Assembly (NCBI RefSeq): GCF_024509035.1
Contig: NZ_JANINT010000112.1
Span: 1-39,960 of the forward strand
DNA length: 39,960 nucleotides
Direction of reading: 5' to 3'
DNA from: Nocardioides sp.
GTDB taxonomy: Bacteria > Actinomycetota > Actinomycetes > Propionibacteriales > Nocardioidaceae
Shown here: piece after piece, positions 34,051-39,960 of the stretch
Layout of the letters: every line of letters starts with the position of its first letter
Position numbering within the stretch: the first letter of the stretch is position 1
Program-made: the position numbers and the translations under genes
The notes under the pieces: model-generated
The model's input: only the letters and a program-made list of their open reading frames with translations
Told to the model about the DNA's origin: nothing
Database searches by the model: none

Positions 34051-35483
34051 GCGGCGAGCACCCGCTGGACCGCCTCGACGCCACCGGGCTGGTCGCGGCG
34101 GTCGGTGCCGGGGAGGTCACCCCTCGCGAGCTCGTCGAGGAGTCGATCGCCCGGATCGAGGCGCGCAACCCGGCGGTGAACGCGATCGCCCACACGCGGT
34201 TCGAGGAAGCCCTGGCCGAGGTCGACGCCGGGCTGCCCGACGGACCGCTGCGTGGCGTGCCGGTGCTCGTCAAGGACCTGTACGCCGACGTGGCCGGCCT
34301 GCCCTCGACACGGGGCAGCCGGTTGTGGGCCGACCACCGCCCCGCCGCGGACAGCGAGCTGGTGCGCCGCTACAAGGCTGCCGGTGCCGTCGTGCTGGGC
34401 ACCACCAACGTGCCCGAGCTCGGCTACAACGCCAGCACCGAGGGCCGCCTGTTCGGGCCGTGCCGCAACCCGCGCGACCTCTCCCGCTCGACGGGCGGCT
34501 CCAGCGGTGGGTCCGCGGCCGCGGTGGCCGCGGCCATGGTGCCGGTCGCGACCGCAAGTGACGGCGGCGGCTCGATCCGCATCCCGGCCTCGATGAACGG
34601 TCTGTTCGGACTCAAGCCGAGCCGCGGGCGGGTGAGCCCCGCGCCGTACCCGACCCTGCTGTCGGGCCCCGTGAGCGTGCACCACGCCCTCACCACCACC
34701 GTGCGCGACAGCGCGCTGCTGCTCGACGTCGCCCACGGGTCGCTGCCCGGCGACGCGTTCGGCGCACCCACGCCCGCGGCGTCCTTCCGCGAGCTCGCGG
34801 GTCGCGCTCCCGGACGCCTGCGGATCGGGCTCGCGACCGCGCCCGGCGACGGAGCCCCGGCGAGCGAGCAGGTGCTGGCCGTGCTCCGCGCGGCCGCCGA
34901 CCTGCTCACCGGGTTGGGGCACGATGTCGTCGAGACGGCGCTCGACCACACCCTGGCCGAGGCCCAGGGCGGGGGTGCGGTGCTGATGGGCGCCGGCCTG
35001 GTCGCCGGCGTCGACGCCCGGCTCGCCGAGCTCGGCCGGGAGCTGCGCGACGACGACCTCGAGCCGTTCACCCGGATGCTCTACGAGCACTACCGCGGCA
35101 CGCTGACGGGCGCCGACGTGGCCCGCGCCCTCGAGACGGCGCAACAGGTCGGCTGGCGCCTGGGTCGGCAGCTGGACCGACAGGCGGGTGGCGTGGACGT
35201 CCTCCTGACGCCGACGCTCGCCGAACCGGTGCCGCCGCTCGGCCTGCTCGACACCACCCGTCCGGAGTCGATCTGGGAGCACGCCGGCCGGTACTCCTCG
35301 TTCACGAGCGTCTTCAACCTCACCGGGCAGCCGGCCATGTCGCTGCCGCTCGGGGCCGATGAGCACGGGCTGCCGATCGGGGTCCAGGTCGCCGCCGACC
35401 TCGGCCGGGAAGGGCTCCTGCTCGCGCTGGCCGCCCAGGTCGAGCGGACCGCGCCCTGGGAGCGCCACGCACCCCGCAACTGA
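34047..35483 (+). CDS. Amidase-signature family hydrolase
   Basis: A 478-residue enzyme with the Ser-cisSer-Lys triad: Lys76 in VLVKDLYADVAG, Ser152 in RSTGGSSGGSAAA and the nucleophile Ser176 in DGGGSIRIPASMNG, with spacing like FAAH (24 residues between the serines). Such enzymes hydrolyse amide bonds. The GTG at 34047 overlaps the small membrane gene stop (GTGA), so it is part of the transporter operon. In a steroid-acid cluster an attractive role is release of taurine or glycine from conjugated bile acids, but this is inference, and other amide substrates are equally possible from sequence alone. It ends before the operator at 35504. Confidence 0.85.
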   Translation: MSGEHPLDRLDATGLVAAVGAGEVTPRELVEESIARIEARNPAVNAIAHTRFEEALAEVDAGLPDGPLRGVPVLVKDLYADVAGLPSTRGSRLWADHRPAADSELVRRYKAAGAVVLGTTNVPELGYNASTEGRLFGPCRNPRDLSRSTGGSSGGSAAAVAAAMVPVATASDGGGSIRIPASMNGLFGLKPSRGRVSPAPYPTLLSGPVSVHHALTTTVRDSALLLDVAHGSLPGDAFGAPTPAASFRELAGRAPGRLRIGLATAPGDGAPASEQVLAVLRAAADLLTGLGHDVVETALDHTLAEAQGGGAVLMGAGLVAGVDARLAELGRELRDDDLEPFTRMLYEHYRGTLTGADVARALETAQQVGWRLGRQLDRQAGGVDVLLTPTLAEPVPPLGLLDTTRPESIWEHAGRYSSFTSVFNLTGQPAMSLPLGADEHGLPIGVQVAADLGREGLLLALAAQVERTAPWERHAPRN

Positions 35484-35503
35484 TCACCGCTGCTGACGCG
35501 ACC

Positions 35504-35555
35504 TCCCGATCAGCGGGACCGCGGCCGGCCCTGGTGCGCGCCCGGCGCCTACGTT
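35504..35555 (+). promoter_or_regulatory. Candidate operator and -10 for the fadE29 (igr-type) operon
   Basis: TCCCGATCAGCGGGA at 35504-35518 has perfect outer arms. Its centre (35511) is 39 nt before TACGTT (35550-35555), a good -10; the predicted start is near 35562. The leader of about 62 nt ends in GGAGGG before the fadE29 ATG. No -35-like sequence is seen. Confidence 0.65.
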
Positions 35556-35623
35556 CGGCGCCGGTGGCCGCGCGCATCCGTGCGCGGCCGCCCCTCCATC
35601 CCGAACGACGCCCTGGAGGGTGC

Positions 35624-36790
35624 ATGGACCTGCGAGAGACCCCGGCCCAGCAGGCGCTGCGCCAGGAGCTGCGCGCCTACTTCGCGGGCCTGCTGCCGCC
35701 CGACGAGCTGCGCGAGGTGTCCGAGCAGGGCGCCGGCGGCCCACGGTTCCGTGAGGTCGTGCGCATGCTCGGCCGCGACGGCTGGCTCGGCGTCGGCTGG
35801 CCGCAGGAGTACGGCGGCCGCGGCCTGAGCGCCGAGGAGCAGTTCGTGTTCTACGACGAGGTGCAGCGCGCCGGCGTGCCGTTCCCCCTCGTGACCGTGA
35901 ACACGGTGGGCCCCACGCTCATGGCGTACGGCACCGAGGAGCAGAAGCGCACCTACCTGCCCGGGATCATCCGCGGCGAGATCGTCTTCGCGATCGGCTA
36001 CACCGAGGCCGGGGCCGGCACCGACCTGGCCTCCCTGACCACGCGGGCCGTGCGCGACGAGGCGACCGGCGACTTCGTCGTCGACGGCGCCAAGATCTTC
36101 ACCACCGGCGGCAACACCGCCGACTACGTGTGGTTGGCCTGCCGGACGAACCCCGACGCCCCCAAGCACCGTGGGATCTCGATCCTGGTGGTGCCCTGCG
36201 ACGATCCCGGCTACAGCTGGAGCCCGATCCAGGCGGTGGGCGGGATGAGCGTCACCGCGACGTACTACAGCGACATCCGGGTGCCGGCCTCGAACGTCGT
36301 CGGCGAGGTCGATGGCGGCTGGCAGCTGATCACCGCCCAGCTCAACCACGAGCGCGTCGCGCTCGCCGCCCTCGGTGGGCGGATGATCCAGCTCTGGGAG
36401 CAGGTCGTGGCGTGGGCGCGCGAGACCGGAGCCGCTGAGCACGCCTGGGTCCGCTCGGAGCTGGCCCGTGCCCACGCCCGGCTCGAGGCGATGCGGCTGA
36501 TGAACTGGAAGCTGACGACCGAGGTGGCCGGCGGCACCCTGAGCGGCGCGACCGCCGGGGCCGCGAAGACCTACGGCACCGAGACCCACATCGCGGTGCA
36601 GAGGATCCTGTCGCACGTCCTCGGCGCCGGTGGCCGGATCCGTCCCGGCTCGCCGGCCGCGGTCCTGCACGGCCAGGTCGAGCAGCTCTCGCGGCAGGGC
36701 ATCGTCAACACCTTCGGCGGCGGCGTCAACGAGGTGCTGCGCGACATGATCGCCATGCAGGGTCTCGGCCAGCCGCGGTCGCGCCGATGA
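35624..36790 (+). CDS. fadE29: Acyl-CoA dehydrogenase, FadE29/ChsE2-like
   Basis: A 388-residue acyl-CoA dehydrogenase, essentially the same length as mycobacterial FadE29 (387). It has GWLGVGWPQEYGGRGLS, IGYTEAGAGTDLASLTTRAV (flavin/substrate loop), DGAKIFTTGG and a C-terminal FGGGVNEVLRDMIAMQGL. In mycobacteria ChsE1-ChsE2 (FadE28-FadE29) dehydrogenates the three-carbon side chain of 22-oyl-CoA steroids, the catalytic glutamate being in FadE29. The ATG at 35624 has GGAGGG 3 nt upstream. Its stop overlaps the chsH2 start. First gene of the igr-type operon. Confidence 0.88.
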   Translation: MDLRETPAQQALRQELRAYFAGLLPPDELREVSEQGAGGPRFREVVRMLGRDGWLGVGWPQEYGGRGLSAEEQFVFYDEVQRAGVPFPLVTVNTVGPTLMAYGTEEQKRTYLPGIIRGEIVFAIGYTEAGAGTDLASLTTRAVRDEATGDFVVDGAKIFTTGGNTADYVWLACRTNPDAPKHRGISILVVPCDDPGYSWSPIQAVGGMSVTATYYSDIRVPASNVVGEVDGGWQLITAQLNHERVALAALGGRMIQLWEQVVAWARETGAAEHAWVRSELARAHARLEAMRLMNWKLTTEVAGGTLSGATAGAAKTYGTETHIAVQRILSHVLGAGGRIRPGSPAAVLHGQVEQLSRQGIVNTFGGGVNEVLRDMIAMQGLGQPRSRR

Positions 36791-37764
36791 GCGCCCCCGC
36801 CGCCGACAGCACCGCCACGGACCCGGCGTACGAGCAGCGCCTCGCCGCCTTCGTCGGCACCGAGCTGCAGCCGCCGACACCGGGCCCCGACCCGGTCAAC
36901 GTGCCGATGATCCGGCACTGGGTGGAGGCGATGGAGCTCACCAACCCCGTGCATCTCGACGCCGACGCGGCCCGGGCCACCGGGCGCGCGGACGTCGTCG
37001 CGCCCGCGGCGATGGTGCAGGCCTGGGTGATGCGCGGGTACGCCGCCACCGTGCGTCCGACCGCCTCCGCCGGCCGCTTCCAGGAGCTGGTCGACCTCCT
37101 CGCCGAGGGCGGCTACACCTCGGTGGTCGCCACCGACTCCGACCTCGAGATCCTCCGCGAGCTGGTCCCGGGCGACCGGGTGTCCGTCGAGGAGGTCGTC
37201 GAGGAGATCGGCCCGGAGAAGCGGACCGGCCTGGGCGTCGGACGCTTCGTCACCACGCTCAAGACCTACCGGGACGCCGAGGGCGAGGTCGTGGCCACCC
37301 AGCGCTGGCGCACGCTGCGCTTCCGCCCGCAGGAGAAGCCGGCCCCGGCGGAGCCCACGGCCGTGCGCCCGCGCCCGGCGATCAACCGCGACAACGCCTT
37401 CTGGTTCGACGCGGCGCGCGAGCACCGGCTGGTCGTCCAGCGCTGCTCGGACTGCGGCGCGCTGCGCCATCCGCCGGGTCCGATGTGCCCCGAGTGCCGC
37501 AGCCTGGCGTGGGACACCGTCACCGCCGGCGGCGAGGCGGTGCTCTACAGCTGGGTCGTGGCGCACCACCCGCGCCACCCGGCCTTCGAGTCGCCCTATC
37601 TGGTCGCGGTCGTCGAGCTGGCCGAGGGCACTCGCCTGATCACCAACCTGGTCGACCTCGACGCCGCCGACCTCGAGGTCGGCATGCCGCTGCGGCTGCG
37701 CTGGCTCGACGCCGACCCCGATCTCACGCTGCCCGTCTTCGGCCCCGCCGATCAGGAGGACTGA
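36787..37764 (+). CDS. chsH2: ChsH2-like hydratase subunit with DUF35 domain
   Basis: A 325-residue protein with an N-terminal MaoC-like hotdog domain (residues about 20-180, TNPVHLDADAARATGRADVV) joined by a Pro-rich linker to a C-terminal DUF35 module. The DUF35 zinc ribbon cysteines are Cys220, Cys223, Cys234 and Cys237 (RCSDCGALRHPPGPMCPEC), followed by an OB-fold-like strand region. In mycobacteria ChsH2 pairs with ChsH1 for enoyl-CoA hydration, and its DUF35 domain docks the aldolase Ltp2; both partners are downstream here. The ATG overlaps the fadE29 stop (ATGA), and the next ATG shares one base with its stop (TGATG). Confidence 0.92.
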   Translation: MSAPAADSTATDPAYEQRLAAFVGTELQPPTPGPDPVNVPMIRHWVEAMELTNPVHLDADAARATGRADVVAPAAMVQAWVMRGYAATVRPTASAGRFQELVDLLAEGGYTSVVATDSDLEILRELVPGDRVSVEEVVEEIGPEKRTGLGVGRFVTTLKTYRDAEGEVVATQRWRTLRFRPQEKPAPAEPTAVRPRPAINRDNAFWFDAAREHRLVVQRCSDCGALRHPPGPMCPECRSLAWDTVTAGGEAVLYSWVVAHHPRHPAFESPYLVAVVELAEGTRLITNLVDLDAADLEVGMPLRLRWLDADPDLTLPVFGPADQED

Positions 37765-38864
37765 TGGACTTCACCCTCGACGAGGACCTCGTCGCGCTGC
37801 AGACCCTGGCCCGCGAGATCTTCACCGACCGCGCGAGCACCGATCGGGTGCGGGCGGTGGAGACGAGCGAGACCCGCGTCGACGAGGAGCTGTGGCGCGC
37901 CCTGGCGACGTCCGGCCTCACCGGCCTCGCCGTGCCGGAGGCGCACGGCGGCGCCGGCCTGGGGCCGGCCGCGCTCGCGGTCGTGCTCGAGGAGCAGGGC
38001 CGCACGGTCGCGCCCGTGCCGCTGTGGCCGACGGCCCTCGCGGCGCTGCTGCTCGGCGAGGACGGCGACCGGCACGCCGCGCTGCTGGCCGAGCTCGCCG
38101 ACGGGACGGCCCGGGTCACCGTGGCGCTCGAGGAGTACGGCGCCGCCGACCCGCTCGAGCCCCAGGCATCGGCCGCGGGTGGCGCCGAGGGGTGGCGGCT
38201 CTCCGGGGTGAAGGCGGCCGTGCCGACTCCCCTCGGAGCCGCGCACGTGCTGGTGTCCGCAGCCACCGACCAGGGTCCGCGGCTGTTCCTCGTCGCCACC
38301 GACGCACCCGGGGTCACCTGGCACCTTGCACCGGTCACGACCCACGACTTCGCCGGTGAGCTTGTGCTCGACGGCACGCCCGGCGAGCCCGTCGGTGGAG
38401 CCGACGCCGTGGCGGACGCCGTGCGGCTGGGCCGGGTCCTCATCGGAGCCGTCCAGGTCGGCGTCGCCGAGGGCGCACTGGCGCTCGCGGCGTCGTACCT
38501 CGCCGAGCGCGAGCAGTTCGGCCGGCCGCTGGGCAGCTTCCAGGCCGTGCAGCACCAGCTCGCGGACTGCTGGATCGACATCGACGCCATGCGCGTCACG
38601 CTGTGGCAGGCGATCAGCGACGCAGAGGAGGCCGGCCCCGCAGCCGGTGCCTCCGCGCTGGTCGCCAGCTGGTGGCGCGCCCAGGCCGGGCTCGACGTCG
38701 TGCACCGGGTCCAGCACGTCCACGGCGGCATCGGCGTCGACGTGGACTATCCCGTGCACCGCTACTTCCTGTGGGGCAAGCAGCTCGCCGGGACGCTCGG
38801 CGGACCGGCCGCGCTGCTCGCCGACCTCGGCGAGCTCGTGGCGACTCCCGGAGGCCACGCGTGA
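37764..38864 (+). CDS. fadE28: Acyl-CoA dehydrogenase, FadE28/ChsE1-like
   Basis: A 366-residue ACAD of the shorter type that pairs with FadE29 in the alpha2beta2 ChsE1-ChsE2 complex (mycobacterial FadE28 is about 340 residues). It has GLTGLAVPEAHGGAGLG, EREQFGRPLGSFQAVQHQLAD and HVHGGIGVDVDYPVHRYF near the C-terminus. The loop that in true ACADs carries TEPxAGSD is absent, as expected for the subunit with little catalytic role. In mycobacteria it lies directly before fadE29; here it lies between chsH2 and chsH1, a rearranged order. The start shares one base with the chsH2 stop. Confidence 0.85.
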   Translation: MDFTLDEDLVALQTLAREIFTDRASTDRVRAVETSETRVDEELWRALATSGLTGLAVPEAHGGAGLGPAALAVVLEEQGRTVAPVPLWPTALAALLLGEDGDRHAALLAELADGTARVTVALEEYGAADPLEPQASAAGGAEGWRLSGVKAAVPTPLGAAHVLVSAATDQGPRLFLVATDAPGVTWHLAPVTTHDFAGELVLDGTPGEPVGGADAVADAVRLGRVLIGAVQVGVAEGALALAASYLAEREQFGRPLGSFQAVQHQLADCWIDIDAMRVTLWQAISDAEEAGPAAGASALVASWWRAQAGLDVVHRVQHVHGGIGVDVDYPVHRYFLWGKQLAGTLGGPAALLADLGELVATPGGHA

Positions 38865-39256
38865 GCGCGGTCGGGGAGCAGCTCCCGCAGCAGCAGGTGC
38901 CGCTCACGCGCACCTTCATCGTGGCGAGCGCGATCGCGAGCCGGGACTTCCAAGACGTCCACCACGACCCGGGCCTGGCCGTCGAGCGCGGCTCGAAGGA
39001 CGTCTTCATGAACATCCTGACCAGCAACGCGCTCGCCGAGCGCTACGTCGTCGACTGGGCCGGCCCGAGTGCGCGGGTCCGGCGGATCAAGATCCGGCTG
39101 GGCGCGCCCAACTACCCCGGCGACACGATGGTGCTCAGCGGCGAGGTCGTCGCCGTCGAGGGGACCCGGGTCGAGGTCGCGGTGCGCGGCGAGAACTCCC
39201 TCGGCACCCACCTGAGCGGTGCCGTCACCGTCGAGCTCCCGGAGAGCGTCTCGTGA
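38861..39256 (+). CDS. chsH1: ChsH1-like hydratase subunit
   Basis: A 131-residue single hotdog MaoC-type protein. Asp29 and His34 in RDFQDVHHDP are at the positions I recall as catalytic in mycobacterial ChsH1 (Rv3541c, 129 residues). A central FMNILTSNALAERYVVDW helix and RIKIRLGAPNYPGDTM strand complete the fold. With ChsH2 it hydrates the 17(20)-ene of the 22-oyl-CoA intermediate. The GTG start overlaps the fadE28 stop (GTGA) and the stop overlaps ltp2 likewise. Confidence 0.92.
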   Translation: MSAVGEQLPQQQVPLTRTFIVASAIASRDFQDVHHDPGLAVERGSKDVFMNILTSNALAERYVVDWAGPSARVRRIKIRLGAPNYPGDTMVLSGEVVAVEGTRVEVAVRGENSLGTHLSGAVTVELPESVS

Positions 39257-39960
39257 GCGGGGTGCGGGGTGCGGCCGCGATCGTCGGCATCGGCGCCACG
39301 GAGTTCTCCAAGGAGTCCGGCCGCAGCGAGCTGCAGCTCGCGTGCGAGGCGGTGAGCGCCGCCCTCGACGACGCCGGCATCGCGCCCGGCGAGGTCGACG
39401 GCATGGTCACGTTCACCGCCGAGTCGAGCTCGGAGAACCACGTCGCCCGCAACGTCGGCATCGGCGACCTGACCTTCTTCTCCCGGGTCGGGCACGGCGG
39501 GGGAGCCGCCTGCGGCACGGTGGCCCACGCGGTCGCGGCGATCACGGCGGGTCTCGCCTCGGTCGTCGTGTGCTGGCGTGCCTTCAACGAGCGCTCGGGC
39601 GAGCGCTACGGGCTGGGCCAGGCCGGCCGCCCGATGGACACGAGCGCGGATCGCGCGGCGTACAGCTGGATGACGCCGTACGGGCTCTCGACGCCGGCGC
39701 AGTGGGTGGCGATGTACGCGCGCCGCTACATGCACGAGTACGGCGCGACCTCCGAGGACTTCGGCCGGGTCGCGGTGGTGGACCGCAAGCACGCGGCCAC
39801 CAACCCGCACGCGTGGTTCCACGGCCGGCCGATCACGCTCGAGGAGCACCAGGCCTCGCGCTGGATCGCCGAGCCGCTGCACCTGCTCGACTGCTGCCAG
39901 GAGACCGACGGCGGCCAGGCCCTCGTGGTCGTCTCCGCCGACCGGGCGCGCGACCTGTCG
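39253..39960 (+). CDS. ltp2: Ltp2-like steroid side-chain aldolase (partial, 3' end beyond window)
   Basis: The first 236 codons of a thiolase-like protein running off the window end: AAIVGIGATEFSKESGRSEL at the N-terminus, MVTFTAESSSENHVARNVG, HGGGAACGTVAHAVAAITAG, and MDTSADRAAYSWMTPYGLSTP. This is the SCPx/lipid-transfer thiolase-like pattern of Ltp2, the retro-aldolase that removes propionyl-CoA from the 17-hydroxy-22-oyl-CoA intermediate after ChsH1-ChsH2 hydration, giving a 17-keto steroid. The GTG at 39253 overlaps the chsH1 stop. The C-terminal part is not in the window. Confidence 0.85.
   Translation, partial: MSGVRGAAAIVGIGATEFSKESGRSELQLACEAVSAALDDAGIAPGEVDGMVTFTAESSSENHVARNVGIGDLTFFSRVGHGGGAACGTVAHAVAAITAGLASVVVCWRAFNERSGERYGLGQAGRPMDTSADRAAYSWMTPYGLSTPAQWVAMYARRYMHEYGATSEDFGRVAVVDRKHAATNPHAWFHGRPITLEEHQASRWIAEPLHLLDCCQETDGGQALVVVSADRARDLS

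Noticed and set aside
34047..35483. GatA subunit of the tRNA amidotransferase
   Set aside because: Amidase-signature motifs are shared, but no gatB/gatC neighbours are present and the gene is coupled to the transporter operon.

Overview
The window is about 40 kb of very GC-rich DNA. Coding is dense, with GTG starts, many 4-nt stop/start overlaps (ATGA/GTGA) and strong G/C bias at third codon positions. The gene content is that of an actinobacterium of the Nocardioides/Rhodococcus/Mycobacterium kind, with a Nocardioides-like flavour (my inference, not a search result). Nearly every gene belongs to steroid catabolism.

Layout. (1) 1-138: tail of an unrecognised gene. (2) 177-6233, minus strand: one tightly coupled operon running kshA, a small four-cysteine protein, SDR, LLM-type oxidoreductase, SnoaL/NTF2-like protein, SDR, fadD17-like ligase. 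(3) 6487-7293: IclR regulator, divergent from kshA. (4) 7379-17934: the ring-degradation block. hsaB is on the minus strand; on the plus strand are hsaD, kstD, kshB, hsaA, hsaC, a Delta4(5alpha)-dehydrogenase-like flavoprotein and three SDRs, one of which closely resembles Comamonas 3alpha-hydroxysteroid dehydrogenase. (5) 17958-23955: side-chain beta-oxidation, with hsd4A (minus) and fadA5, a two-domain fadE34, hsd4B and a hotdog thioesterase (plus). (6) 24245-28128: a second KstD-like flavoprotein, a KstR-like TetR regulator and an acyl-CoA ligase. (7) 28430-35483: a branched-chain-amino-acid-type (Liv) ABC importer, a small membrane protein and an amidase-signature hydrolase. (8) 35624-39960: an 'igr'-type operon for the last three side-chain carbons, fadE29, chsH2, fadE28, chsH1 and ltp2 (cut by the window end).

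How they fit together. A steroid acid would be imported by the Liv-type transporter, possibly de-conjugated by the amidase, and activated to a CoA ester by FadD17 or the other ligase. The side chain would be shortened by FadE34/Hsd4B/Hsd4A/FadA5 and then by ChsE/ChsH/Ltp2. The nucleus would be oxidised by 3alpha-HSD, the KstDs and KshAB and opened, and ring A cleaved by HsaAB, HsaC and HsaD. No CYP125-type hydroxylase, no mce4 importer and no hsaEFG or HIP genes lie in the window. The 3alpha-HSD, the SnoaL protein (possible dehydratase) and the amidase point towards bile-acid-like C24 substrates rather than cholesterol; this is inference.

The most striking non-coding signal is a palindrome, TCCCG-N5-CGGGA. 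It occurs upstream of essentially every operon here, each time centred 38-39 bp upstream of a -10-like hexamer, and looks like the binding site of a cluster-wide (activator-like) regulator. A second novelty is a 115-bp intergenic repeat, present twice (11671 and 24041), built from four alternating GTCATAC half-sites with exact mirror symmetry. A 13-bp tandem palindromic repeat separates iclR from hsaB.
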